This document shows positions 1 to 7,413 of a stretch of 42,026 bases of DNA, one piece after another. This DNA comes from a virus. The translations under genes and the position numbers were made by a program. Positions within the stretch are counted from its first letter, which is position 1. Every line of letters begins with the position of its first letter. The notes beneath the pieces were generated by a model. It had not been told where the DNA came from and did no database searches. It saw nothing but the letters and a program-made list of their open reading frames with translations. The stretch spans positions 1 to 42,026 of the IMG/VR virus record IMGVR_UViG_3300020178_000670; one strand, given 5' to 3'.

Positions 1-190
1 CTGTGGTAGGATCACCATTAATTGAGGTATTTATTGTTGTTCTTGTTCTGGTCGAGGCATAACCTAATGCCATTTTAGCAGAAGCACTATATCCTGTTAA
101 GTCAAATGCACTTCCATCTGTATCTTTTACAGTTACATCTGAAGTAAATGTAGCTCCTTGTTCAATGTATAGGTTAGCCGTCGCAGCCAT
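1..190 (-). CDS. Phage structural-type protein, N-terminal part only (runs off window)
   Basis: An open frame begins with ATG at 190 and is still open at base 1, so only about 63 N-terminal residues are visible. They read as a beta-rich start (MAATANLYIEQGATF...) with alternating Thr/Ser/Asp and a segment like DLTGYSASAKM. From memory, this kind of start occurs in small virion-associated proteins of T4-like cyanophages; I did not run a search. It lies 8 bases downstream of the 199-417 gene and probably shares its late transcript. No catalytic motif is visible. The function is unknown, and a structural role is inferred from composition and position. Confidence 0.6.
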   Translation of the reverse strand, partial: MAATANLYIEQGATFTSDVTVKDTDGSAFDLTGYSASAKMALGYASTRTRTTINTSINGDPTT

Positions 191-198
191 TTAGTTTT

Positions 199-417
199 TT
201 ATTCCTCTTTTTCTTCAACAATCTCTTTAGGTTCTTGTTCTTTAACTAATTTCTCTATCTTTTTATTATAAAAGTCTGTCAAAACATCAATTTTTTCTAA
301 TTCTACTTGATGTCTTGCTTTAGAGTTTAGAATTTCCTGTCTTGCAATTAGTGTGTTTTTCAAATCAAGACTCAAACTTTGTTCATCATATTGTTTTCCA
401 TTTATGGTTATTGACAT
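199..417 (-). CDS. Small phage protein with a coiled-coil tail, 72 aa
   Basis: ATG at 417 is preceded by a good ribosome site (AGGAG, 7 bases upstream) and by an exact late promoter octamer at 461-468. The first 10 residues (ITINGKQYD) look like the short beta hairpin of small phage proteins of the DUF6447 type. Residues about 20-60 are a charged helix or coiled coil, and the tail is Glu/Lys-rich. There is no enzyme motif. Its late promoter and its place just before a structural-type gene suggest it is made with the virion proteins, but its role is unknown. The DUF6447 comparison is from memory and is weak. Confidence 0.75.
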   Translation of the reverse strand: MSITINGKQYDEQSLSLDLKNTLIARQEILNSKARHQVELEKIDVLTDFYNKKIEKLVKEQEPKEIVEEKEE

Positions 418-460
418 AATATTCTCCTCGTTTATGGTTATAAATTTATATCTATAGTAC

Positions 461-468
461 TATTTATA
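461..468 (-). promoter_or_regulatory. T4-type late promoter octamer
   Basis: On the minus strand this reads exactly TATAAATA. It lies 44 bases before the ATG at 417, in the gap between two minus-strand genes. In T4-like phages this octamer is the -10 element read by the phage late sigma factor with the sliding clamp. Confidence 0.7.
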
Positions 469-473
469 ATACA

Positions 474-1346
474 TTATTTAAGTTTGTCAAAAATTACAGG
501 TTGATAATTTTCTATTGATTTTGAGTAATCAAATGCCGTTCTCCATAGTTGTCTATCTTTATTTTTAACAGCTGATCTTCTATGACTTGTAATTAGTTGA
601 TCCATAAACAATAAATCACCCTTTCTAAACACATGGTGTATCATGTATTTTGATCTTGTTACATCATTCCATAATTTATTATAAAATGTATCAAAATCTT
701 CTATTTCTTTACCATCTCTATACCATGCTTTATATAGATAGATAAACATAGGATACAAATATTCTTTGCCGTTTACAGGATGTTTTGCAACTAAAGGTCG
801 TCTATCTATTTCTTCTTTATAATGTTTTTGTCCTGTTCTAAAGTTTTGTTCACCAACATTTTTGTATGCTTTAGAATAGACACCATCATCTCTCCATATT
901 CGTGCTCGATCACCTTCATTATTAAGATTTATATCTATACTTCTATAATAATTTTTATCTTCTTCAGATAAATTTTCAAAAGCATATTGTTGATTTACAA
1001 TTGAAAGAACAGTATCTATACATTCTTCAACACAATATAATCCTACACAAATTTCTTTAAAGTTATATCTTCCAGTACCATTTGCATGCCATTCTAGTTC
1101 TGTTGGACCAAACATACCAATTGGTTTGCCATTAATAACAGCACCTGACACAATACTTATTTGTGGTGAGTCTTTTGGATTCATAAAGTAGTCCAATTCT
1201 TCTACCTCACCTATTCTTGCACAAACTTGAGCAAGTTGCTGTCTTGTTAAATCTTGTTCATGTAAAACAACAGAGCCTTCATTAACAATTTTATAAACTA
1301 ATTCTGTTAACTCTTTATCTGTATAATTTATTATTTGTTTACTCAT
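474..1346 (-). CDS. TauD/TfdA-like Fe(II)/2-oxoglutarate oxygenase with Asn in the metal triad
   Basis: The 290-residue protein has the TauD-family layout. The first metal motif is at H87-A-N89 (EWHANG). A segment at 187-205 with KHP and a Gly turn resembles the TauD lid region. The distal histidine is H255 in SHRRS, followed by Arg residues (R265, R269) of the kind that hold 2-oxoglutarate. The usual Asp/Glu of the HxD/E motif is Asn, so the enzyme may be non-classical, halogenase-like or inactive. I chose ATG at 1346: it overlaps the upstream stop as ATGA. A longer frame from a TTG at 1373 has nothing to recommend it. It is paralogous to 3983-4798, which has the same Asn. The substrate is unknown; the accessory cassette suggests tailoring of a small metabolite or an amino acid. 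Confidence 0.8.
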   Translation of the reverse strand: MSKQIINYTDKELTELVYKIVNEGSVVLHEQDLTRQQLAQVCARIGEVEELDYFMNPKDSPQISIVSGAVINGKPIGMFGPTELEWHANGTGRYNFKEICVGLYCVEECIDTVLSIVNQQYAFENLSEEDKNYYRSIDINLNNEGDRARIWRDDGVYSKAYKNVGEQNFRTGQKHYKEEIDRRPLVAKHPVNGKEYLYPMFIYLYKAWYRDGKEIEDFDTFYNKLWNDVTRSKYMIHHVFRKGDLLFMDQLITSHRRSAVKNKDRQLWRTAFDYSKSIENYQPVIFDKLK

Positions 1347-2227
1347 AAATTTTCTAACAATGGTGTTATACAAATTCTTGCTGTATCATTCCATTTCATT
1401 CTACGTCTTTCAGCATAATACTCATCTCTAGTGGTTGCTAAATAAAAACAATCAGACGGTTTAAAGCTATATTCATTACAAATTTGTACTTGTTTTTCTC
1501 TATACTTATTCCACATTTCATCAACTTTAAAATTACTTATTATTAATTCTATAGTTTTAACGCCATTATAATTCCAATTCTCAAATCTTTTTAATCTATC
1601 AAGTGTAGAATGTGGTTCTTTTGTATATACTAATCCAAGTCGTTGACCTATAAGACCAAATCCTTTAGAAAAACTAAAAAAAACTTGTTCAGTATTTTTT
1701 GGTAGATTTATTCTTTGAATATTTGTTGAACCTACATAAGTACAATCTAAAATTACAGGTGCTTCAATTTTACCTGGATCAAAATAATTTCCATCAGCAG
1801 CTGAGGGTATTGATATATACAGAGGTTTATTATTATCTATTTTGCCTTTCAATGCTGCTCTTCCAGTTTCCTCATTCATATATTGACCCGGCACATCACA
1901 AGTTACAATACTAGGTCTACTTATAATGTCAGCATATTCATATTCACCGTAACAAAGTTTTTGCCACTCTCTTTTTTCTGTCATTACCCAATGATGAATA
2001 GCATCTGTTGTACCATTTGTAAAATAACAATAATTGAAATCTGATAAATCTATTATTTCACTTACCCATTTTCTATGTAATTCTTCTACCTTATTTAAAT
2101 CATTTGTTGCATGACCACTACCTCTTTTATAATAAGTATCTGAAATTAGTTGTTGACTTATTATATCTTTTACTTCTTTAAATGTTGGTACGTCTACCCA
2201 ACGATTATCTTTTAATTTTTCCTTCAT
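1343..2227 (-). CDS. Fold-type I PLP-dependent aminotransferase-like protein
   Basis: The 294-residue protein shows the marks of a fold-type I PLP enzyme: a Gly/Thr-rich phosphate-binding turn at 71-76 (NGTTDA), an Asp for the pyridine nitrogen at D161 (ILDCTY), and the Schiff-base lysine at K188 in FSFSKGFG. An Arg near the C-terminus (R284) could bind the substrate carboxylate. It is shorter than normal class I/II aminotransferases (about 350-420 aa), mostly in the N-terminal and small-domain parts, so it is a reduced family member. It overlaps both neighbours by ATGA (2227-2224 and 1346-1343), so it is coupled to two oxygenases. The exact reaction, whether transamination, decarboxylation or beta/gamma elimination, cannot be read from the sequence. 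Confidence 0.75.
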   Translation of the reverse strand: MKEKLKDNRWVDVPTFKEVKDIISQQLISDTYYKRGSGHATNDLNKVEELHRKWVSEIIDLSDFNYCYFTNGTTDAIHHWVMTEKREWQKLCYGEYEYADIISRPSIVTCDVPGQYMNEETGRAALKGKIDNNKPLYISIPSAADGNYFDPGKIEAPVILDCTYVGSTNIQRINLPKNTEQVFFSFSKGFGLIGQRLGLVYTKEPHSTLDRLKRFENWNYNGVKTIELIISNFKVDEMWNKYREKQVQICNEYSFKPSDCFYLATTRDEYYAERRRMKWNDTARICITPLLENL

Positions 2228-2844
2228 ATATTCAGTAAGTCGTCTGTACCGTCTAAAGTAAACATTAAAGCTATTCTAGGTTTTTTACTCATATTTACAA
2301 CAGCATGTTTATAACCTATATTTAAAAAATATGCTTGTCCATCTTCAAGGTTATACGCTTCAATCTTATCATTTCTTTTAAATAAATTAATTACATTATT
2401 GTCACCATATATAGGCACTATACATCTAACACCATAACTTACATCATAATCAACATGCCAAGGTATCATTTTACCAGGCGCTAATTTTGTTATTCTTATT
2501 CTACTTGCAGGTGCTTTACATTGAGATACAATATTTTCAAAATAACTACCTTTATAAATTTCAGTTGGCATATTATATAAATGTTCTTCTTTTCTTTTTA
2601 ATCTTTCTTTTATACTTGTTGTATGAGATAAAATTTCACTAGGTGTTGTTAAATTTATTTGTTCAAAATTATCATATACACTTTTTACCAAATCTTCATG
2701 GTTCATACATAACATTGGATTGGCAGACCTAACGTCAACAAACGTATCTGCTATTAAATCAGTTGACTTTCTTAACTGTGCTAAATTAATATTTAAATTT
2801 AAATTAGCTATTGTTGGTAGATTGTGTTTCGATAATTTCTCCAT
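2224..2844 (-). CDS. Aspartyl/asparaginyl beta-hydroxylase-like 2OG oxygenase
   Basis: The 206-residue protein has a cupin-type metal site in the C-terminal half: H130-V-D132 in the IPWHVDYD segment, then R140 and VPI (143-145), then H180 in YKHAVVNMS, then R190. The order His-x-Asp, Arg, His-x-x-x-Asn-x-Ser, Arg is that of aspartyl/asparaginyl beta-hydroxylase-like enzymes, here with a complete HxD carboxylate. The N-terminal 100 residues are unrelated to anything I recognise. The start ATG at 2844 has AGAGAA upstream and lies 41 bases inside the 3-prime end of the preceding gene, a long overlap for this cassette. The target may be a protein side chain or a free amino acid. Confidence 0.8.
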   Translation of the reverse strand: MEKLSKHNLPTIANLNLNINLAQLRKSTDLIADTFVDVRSANPMLCMNHEDLVKSVYDNFEQINLTTPSEILSHTTSIKERLKRKEEHLYNMPTEIYKGSYFENIVSQCKAPASRIRITKLAPGKMIPWHVDYDVSYGVRCIVPIYGDNNVINLFKRNDKIEAYNLEDGQAYFLNIGYKHAVVNMSKKPRIALMFTLDGTDDLLNI

Positions 2845-3409
2845 TGTGTTCTCTTTCTATTATAAAATTAGATTTAGGTTGCCAGTTGTAGTCACCTTGT
2901 AATCTAATACTATAAACATACTGTAACATTGTACCTGTTTTAAACAAAAACTTTGTTTCTAATTTTAAATTTTTGTACCACTCTCCATTTATAAATTTTT
3001 TAAATGCAGTATCAGTCATCTTTCTTTTTCTTTGATATAGATTATTTATTGCTCTATTTTTAATGTCATGTGTAATGTAAAGTATCTTAAATCCTTTTTC
3101 TCTTGCCCACTTTATCTGGTGTTCAGCCATAATTAATCCACAATGAGTATGTCTATATTCTTTTAAGATATGATAACGACAAACTCGCACTGCTACAGTT
3201 GGATCGTTTGTATAGTGTGAACTTTCAGCAGCTGATATTGATATTAACTTATCATCTTTAAAACACATCCACGTTTCTATATTAGGATTATCAGGATTAT
3301 ATTTTTTATAAGTTATACTATTATTGCCTTCATTAAAAGTTTGTAATCTAAATCTCTCAATTAAAGGCCAATACTTATTAGGATTTTCTGAATATCTTTT
3401 TACTATCAT
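2804..3409 (-). CDS. GNAT-family acetyltransferase-like protein
   Basis: The 201-residue protein fits a GNAT fold. A central strand with VRVCRY leads to a YRHTHCG turn in the acetyl-CoA pyrophosphate loop region. A helix (MAEHQIKWAREKG) and a strand (KILYIT) follow, then a NLYQRK segment resembling the usual N-x-Y-x-K motif near the C-terminus of the fold. The pyrophosphate loop is degenerate compared with the usual R/QxxGxG/A. I use ATG at 3409, which overlaps the upstream stop as ATGA; a TTG at 3436 would add nine residues without a ribosome site. The acceptor is unknown. N-acylation of an amino sugar or amine made by the nearby aminotransferase is possible but is inference. Confidence 0.65.
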   Translation of the reverse strand: MIVKRYSENPNKYWPLIERFRLQTFNEGNNSITYKKYNPDNPNIETWMCFKDDKLISISAAESSHYTNDPTVAVRVCRYHILKEYRHTHCGLIMAEHQIKWAREKGFKILYITHDIKNRAINNLYQRKRKMTDTAFKKFINGEWYKNLKLETKFLFKTGTMLQYVYSIRLQGDYNWQPKSNFIIEREHNGEIIETQSTNNS

Positions 3410-4014
3410 ACATGAGCAATAAGTCTTCGACCACAAAATATTTCTGCCTCAACAATATATTGTTCTTTAAATTTATATTGTTGCATATTGTTTGTAATTG
3501 TTTTTAACTTTAATTTTTCTTCATAGTATTTTTGTGTGTGATACGGTTCTTGTATTACAGCATTTTTACATTGATAGTAATTCATTATATCAGTAAACAT
3601 TTTATAATGATTTTCTTCATATAACAAAACACCACTAAAAATAATACAATCTACTTTGTAATCTACTGATTTTAGATTTGCCCAATCTCTTACTTCGTAC
3701 TCAATGTTGTTTTCATTAATCCATCTTTTTTGAGCAAACTCTATAGGCTCTGGCGATGTATCAAAACCGTAGTAACGATAATCTTTATAATTTTTTTCAC
3801 GTAAAAAATCATTGATAGGTCCATGTCTGCAACCAATATCAACAATACCTTTATAATTATTTTTTATAATTATTTCTGCTTGTTTTTCAAATATAGGTTT
3901 TGCTTCTAAAGTATCTAAGTATGACATATCTCTTAAACTATACTGTCTTTTCATAGGTATTTCACCAGTTTTAGTTGTGATATTAGGCCAAGGTATAGAT
4001 TTGTTTAAAGTCAC
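3406..4014 (-). CDS. SAM-dependent methyltransferase, GTG start
   Basis: The 202-residue protein is a class I methyltransferase. Motif I is GIVDIGCRHG (about residues 56-65), an acidic residue follows in YYGFDTS (binding the SAM ribose), and a later hydrophobic strand reads DCIIFSGVLLYEE. The start is set by the ribosome site. GGAGGA (4026-4021 on the minus strand) directly abuts a TTG at 4020, which is too close, but stands six bases before GTG at 4014, a normal spacing. The gene overlaps the end of the preceding oxygenase by 32 bases and couples by ATGA to the GNAT gene. The N-terminal 25 residues precede the fold. The methyl acceptor is unknown. Confidence 0.75.
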   Translation of the reverse strand: MTLNKSIPWPNITTKTGEIPMKRQYSLRDMSYLDTLEAKPIFEKQAEIIIKNNYKGIVDIGCRHGPINDFLREKNYKDYRYYGFDTSPEPIEFAQKRWINENNIEYEVRDWANLKSVDYKVDCIIFSGVLLYEENHYKMFTDIMNYYQCKNAVIQEPYHTQKYYEEKLKLKTITNNMQQYKFKEQYIVEAEIFCGRRLIAHV

Positions 4015-4798
4015 TTGCAATCCTCCATAATAGTCTATTGTTATCCATCACAGGTGTTCTACGGTGTAAACTTGTAAATTGATCCATTAATAACAAGTCA
4101 CCCTCTTTAAAAATGTGATGATATTGATATTGTGATTTAAATATTTTAGGTTTTAATTTATTAATCATTTCTTCAGCGTCTATTTGTTTTTTACCTTCCC
4201 ACGCTTTTGTTATAAAATGATACGGAAAATAAAAATATTCTAAGCCTGTATGGGGATGTTTATCAACTAGTTTACGAATACTTCCTTTGTTTTTACTCAT
4301 AAATTCTAATTCGGGATCGTCATCCTCTAAATTGTATATTGTATTGTTTTTAAATTTTAATCTTATTGTAATTGATCTCCAATAATTCTTTTCATCATCT
4401 GACATATCATAAAATGGTTGTTGAGTGTTACAGACACTTAAAGTTGTATTAATATCTTCTTTTACACAATACAAGGCAATTAAAATTTTGTCTATCAAAT
4501 GCCTAGAATTTCCATTTGAATGCCAACCTAATTCTGTATCTCCAAACATACCTATTTTTTTACCATCAACTTTTTTACCTGTAACTAAAAAGATTTCTGG
4601 ATAATCTTTTGGATTCATAAACAAGTTAGGAGCCTCACACTCACCAAATCTTTTCATTGTATCAATATATTCTTTTTCATTTAATTGTTGATTATAGAAT
4701 ACAGCTACACCTTGTTGATGTACATTTTTTGCAACATCAAGTAATTCTTCATTAATCATATCTTTTATTTGTTTATCTATTTTTTTAGGGTATATCAT
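3983..4798 (-). CDS. TauD/TfdA-like 2OG oxygenase, second paralogue with HxN
   Basis: The 271-residue protein is clearly related to the 474-1346 gene; they share blocks such as the FMNPKD segment, an LG/EWH-x-NG metal motif and D-LL-MDQ before the distal histidine. The metal ligands are H93-S-N95 and H245 in LHRRT, with R255 and R259 nearby for 2-oxoglutarate. As in its paralogue, Asn replaces the expected Asp/Glu. Both copies keep the same change while the rest has diverged, which argues for selection and against decay. It starts with ATG at 4798 in an ATGA overlap with the previous gene. Chemistry other than plain hydroxylation is possible. The substrate is unknown. Confidence 0.8.
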   Translation of the reverse strand: MIYPKKIDKQIKDMINEELLDVAKNVHQQGVAVFYNQQLNEKEYIDTMKRFGECEAPNLFMNPKDYPEIFLVTGKKVDGKKIGMFGDTELGWHSNGNSRHLIDKILIALYCVKEDINTTLSVCNTQQPFYDMSDDEKNYWRSITIRLKFKNNTIYNLEDDDPELEFMSKNKGSIRKLVDKHPHTGLEYFYFPYHFITKAWEGKKQIDAEEMINKLKPKIFKSQYQYHHIFKEGDLLLMDQFTSLHRRTPVMDNNRLLWRIASDFKQIYTLA

Positions 4799-5454
4799 AA
4801 TATATTTTCTACCATTTCTTTAAAATCTTTATAGTCTAATATCTTAGGTATGTTATTCCATCTTGTTACCCAAGCACATCTAGGTGCTTCTGTAATAACT
4901 ACTCTATGCATAATATCAGTTCTAATTAACACTGGTCTATTTTCTAAAACTATTTCACCTATTTTTCTATCACTTAAAAACTTTTCAAACTCGGGTGTGT
5001 ATTGACCCATTTCTTTTTGTGCTTTAAACTCATGGTAGTATGCATGACCATGTGCGTTTTTTTCAGGCAAATAAACTTCTTCATCTTTTGTTTCAAAATA
5101 ATCAATACGAGATTTACCAAACACAGGTATAACAATGTTATAACCATTAGGGTGTTCAGTATCTAAATCTATATCTGTATGAGCAAATACATCTTTTTCT
5201 GTACTATCAGCTGTATTGAAACCTGTTGAACGAAATTGATAATGTGGATGTACTTTTCTATGTTTAGATAATATAGGATTAAATACTTGTTCATATCCCG
5301 TAGGTTTACCTGTTTTATTATCTTCAAGTGAATAACTTACAAATGGTGTTTTACCAAATGTATTGTTAACATTACTTTTAACTTTATTGTACAAAGACAA
5401 AAGTAATTCTGTATCAGTTGCTACGTTTATGTATTCAGCTACACCTTGTATCAT
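4795..5454 (-). CDS. 2OG-Fe(II) oxygenase-like protein with HxD...H...R
   Basis: The 219-residue protein carries H92-T-D94 (FAHTDID), a core strand NIVIPVFG (107-113), and H183 in DIMHRVV followed by R192 and a WVTRW strand. This arrangement of HxD, distal His and Arg on double-stranded beta-helix strands fits 2-oxoglutarate oxygenases of the cupin type. It is not closely similar to the TauD-like pair or to the beta-hydroxylase-like members nearby. The insert between residues 125 and 165 is rich in His, Lys and Glu and may form a lid. Both ends are coupled by ATGA overlaps (5454-5451 and 4798-4795). The substrate cannot be inferred. Confidence 0.7.
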   Translation of the reverse strand: MIQGVAEYINVATDTELLLSLYNKVKSNVNNTFGKTPFVSYSLEDNKTGKPTGYEQVFNPILSKHRKVHPHYQFRSTGFNTADSTEKDVFAHTDIDLDTEHPNGYNIVIPVFGKSRIDYFETKDEEVYLPEKNAHGHAYYHEFKAQKEMGQYTPEFEKFLSDRKIGEIVLENRPVLIRTDIMHRVVITEAPRCAWVTRWNNIPKILDYKDFKEMVENIL

Positions 5455-5882
5455 AGTTTATATAAAACACCATCTATAAATGGGTCCTCAAATTCTTTTG
5501 TTATACTTCCATTTTCAACTAACAAAGCATATCGTTCACTTCTTACACCAAAACTGTCTCCCCAATCAACATCTTTTTTAAGATGTTTTGTAAACACTGC
5601 CAATGGATCAGATACACTATCTATTTCAGAATGACCATGTTGTTTATTCCAAACATCCATGACATATGCGTCATTAACACTTACAAATATTACTTTATCT
5701 ACACCAAATAATTTTAACTTATCTAATTTTTCTGCAAACCCTGGAAGATGTTTATTTGTACAAGTGTTTGTAAATGCACCAGGAATACCACATAATATAA
5801 TTTTTAATTTATCGTCTACTTCATAGGGTACAATTTTTTTATCTTTTAAAATGTAAAGACCTTTACTACTTATTTTTTCCAT
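5451..5882 (-). CDS. Peroxiredoxin, Prx5/type II family
   Basis: The 143-residue protein contains the peroxidatic site P35-x-x-T38-x-x-C41 in PGAFTNTC, then HLPGF, the VIFVSVNDAYVMDVW block and R117 in RYALLVENG. These are typical of the Prx5 (type II) thioredoxin-fold peroxidases, which reduce hydrogen peroxide and organic peroxides with a thiol donor. The usual Pro after the Thr of the active site is Asn here. C31 is a second cysteine near the site, but no clear resolving cysteine is visible near the C-terminus, so it may be a 1-Cys enzyme. Its ATG at 5882 lies 13 bases inside the FMN reductase gene. It may protect the redox enzymes of the cassette or the infected cell from peroxide. Confidence 0.85.
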   Translation of the reverse strand: MEKISSKGLYILKDKKIVPYEVDDKLKIILCGIPGAFTNTCTNKHLPGFAEKLDKLKLFGVDKVIFVSVNDAYVMDVWNKQHGHSEIDSVSDPLAVFTKHLKKDVDWGDSFGVRSERYALLVENGSITKEFEDPFIDGVLYKL

Positions 5883-6451
5883 TTACTATCCCATTCATTA
5901 TATTTTTTCTGCCAATCACTTACTTGATCTAGCATGTTTTTGTTAATTATTTCTTTACTCTCACTTTCGACAAACTTGTAATTATCTGGTACTAACTTTT
6001 CCCAACAATCATGTTTTACAAACATTTTTTTTACGTTACCACCTAACTTTTCTAACAACTCTTTTGTCATATCAAAATGTCTATCGCCAGCACCTTTTTT
6101 AACAGGTGTAAATGATATAACATATATTTCTTTATTTGATATTGAATACTGTTGACCTAAATCTGCATTATAATATGCCTTTACAACTAACCAGTCCATA
6201 AGATTTTTAAAACCTACACAATAATGACCAGTGTATTCAGGTATAGAAAAAACTAATTTATCACTTTTACTTAATATATTGTCTATAGCTTCTACCTCTT
6301 TAGGAATAATACCGTCTGGTCTATTTGAATTGCAAATAGGTAAATCCAATTTAATGATGTTTGAAAATTTGATGTAGTGGTCCATTAATAATAGACCTCT
6401 ATAACTCATAGAGCTTTCACTATAACTAAAAGATACTGCTGTCGTATTCAT
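5870..6451 (-). CDS. NAD(P)H-dependent FMN reductase-like flavoprotein
   Basis: The 193-residue protein has the flavodoxin-like fold of the FMN_red family. The hallmark is PEYTGHY (71-77) followed by KNLMDWL (82-88), equivalent to the PEYN...KNALDWL motif that contacts the flavin in azoreductases and FMN reductases. A Gly-rich loop follows at about 118-124. The N-terminal phosphate loop, normally GSxRxxS, is altered to a Ser-rich FSYSESSMSY. The enzyme would pass electrons from NAD(P)H to FMN or a quinone. Its neighbours are a peroxiredoxin and a desaturase, and two nitroreductase-like proteins lie in the plus-strand cassette. The ATG at 6451 has an AT-rich, weak ribosome site. Confidence 0.75.
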   Translation of the reverse strand: MNTTAVSFSYSESSMSYRGLLLMDHYIKFSNIIKLDLPICNSNRPDGIIPKEVEAIDNILSKSDKLVFSIPEYTGHYCVGFKNLMDWLVVKAYYNADLGQQYSISNKEIYVISFTPVKKGAGDRHFDMTKELLEKLGGNVKKMFVKHDCWEKLVPDNYKFVESESKEIINKNMLDQVSDWQKKYNEWDSKWKK

Positions 6452-6476
6452 AATTTAAAAATCAATATAATATATA

Positions 6477-7106
6477 TTACTTAAATAACTTCTCTGCTAA
6501 CCAACCACCTGTATCGTATTTGTGTAATCGTATTCTTTTAAAATTGTCATGGTGATTTCTATGATATCCTTCACCTGCAATAAAAAAGTTTAACCATGGT
6601 ACATTTGCACCACCTGGAGTTCTATGACCTACTGTATTTAATAAACCAAATCCTATTTTAGCAAATACAAATGGTACAACACAAAATGATATCCAAAAGT
6701 ACGGACTAATTAAAAAACTAATTATATTTACTGAAATTAAAATATGTAACCAGTATTTGTGGCAAAAAACTAGTCTAGGATTTTTATACAAATCTCTAGC
6801 ATATTTACTTGGTATATTTTTTATATCCCATGTTGTAAATAATACTTTCCAAAAACCTACATACTTAGATGCATGAGGGTCTTCTGGACCATCTGAATGT
6901 TTGTGATGAATACGATGGCTTGCAATCCAACCAATGGGTGTTCTTATACATGCAATCATCAGCATTGAAAGACCTAACACTTCAAACCATACAGGAACTT
7001 TAAACTGATTGTGACAATAATGTCTATGTAATAAAATACTAGCACCTAAGTGTGAAATTATTTCGGACCAAATGACACCTATAAAAATAGCAAATAACCA
7101 ATCCAT
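6477..7106 (-). CDS. Compact membrane fatty-acid desaturase
   Basis: The 209-residue protein shows all three histidine boxes of the membrane di-iron desaturases: HRHYCH at 27-32, HRIHHKH at 64-70 and HRNHH at 182-186. Hydrophobic segments lie at about 2-25, 40-58 and 118-155. This matches the delta-9 acyl-CoA or acyl-lipid desaturase family but is shorter than the usual 260-380 residues, mainly because the ends are trimmed. It would introduce a double bond in a fatty acyl chain in the inner membrane, using oxygen and a ferredoxin- or cytochrome-type donor that is not visible here. An effect on membrane fluidity, or lipid tailoring of the cassette's product, is possible. Confidence 0.85.
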   Translation of the reverse strand: MDWLFAIFIGVIWSEIISHLGASILLHRHYCHNQFKVPVWFEVLGLSMLMIACIRTPIGWIASHRIHHKHSDGPEDPHASKYVGFWKVLFTTWDIKNIPSKYARDLYKNPRLVFCHKYWLHILISVNIISFLISPYFWISFCVVPFVFAKIGFGLLNTVGHRTPGGANVPWLNFFIAGEGYHRNHHDNFKRIRLHKYDTGGWLAEKLFK

Positions 7107-7112
7107 TATATT

Positions 7113-7400
7113 CTATTGACCCTCTAAACTATAAGATACTGAATTTTCAGAACAAAAGTTTTCTAAATTTTGACCGTTTTGTGTATTAACTGGTTCATTT
7201 ATAAATTCCTGATAGGCAGCTTGATCTACAAAGACTGTTGTCCAAGTTTCTACTAAACCATCAACAGTTTTAACAGGTTTTTGTGTTATTTTACCTTGGT
7301 CAAAATAACTATCAATCAAAGCTAATATGTCATTGTTCCAAAAGTTAATTTCAACACCTTCGTTTGGTTTTTGATAAACGTTTCTAAATGTATAACTCAT
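7113..7400 (-). CDS. Uncharacterised small phage protein, 95 aa
   Basis: The protein is acidic and soluble-looking, with no transmembrane segment or metal motif. It has one Trp-rich stretch (VETWTTVFVD) and a Cys near the C-terminus. It lies between the desaturase and an oxygenase gene with gaps of 6 and 8 bases. An exact TATAAATA octamer sits only 6 bases before the ATG at 7400, so it may have its own nearly leaderless late transcript. I do not recognise the family. Confidence 0.65.
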   Translation of the reverse strand: MSYTFRNVYQKPNEGVEINFWNNDILALIDSYFDQGKITQKPVKTVDGLVETWTTVFVDQAAYQEFINEPVNTQNGQNLENFCSENSVSYSLEGQ

Positions 7401-7405
7401 AATAC

Positions 7406-7413
7406 TATTTATA
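7406..7413 (-). promoter_or_regulatory. Late promoter octamer very close to the start codon
   Basis: It reads exactly TATAAATA on the minus strand and overlaps the stop codon of the 7409-7858 gene. Only five bases separate it from the ATG at 7400. It would give a leaderless or nearly leaderless message, so it may be a chance match. It is the only exact copy I saw in or beside the minus-strand accessory cassette. Confidence 0.4.

Noticed and set aside
1699-1914. Plus-strand frame inside the aminotransferase gene
   Set aside because: It lies wholly antisense to a gene with clear PLP motifs and has no ribosome site; its product has no recognisable pattern.
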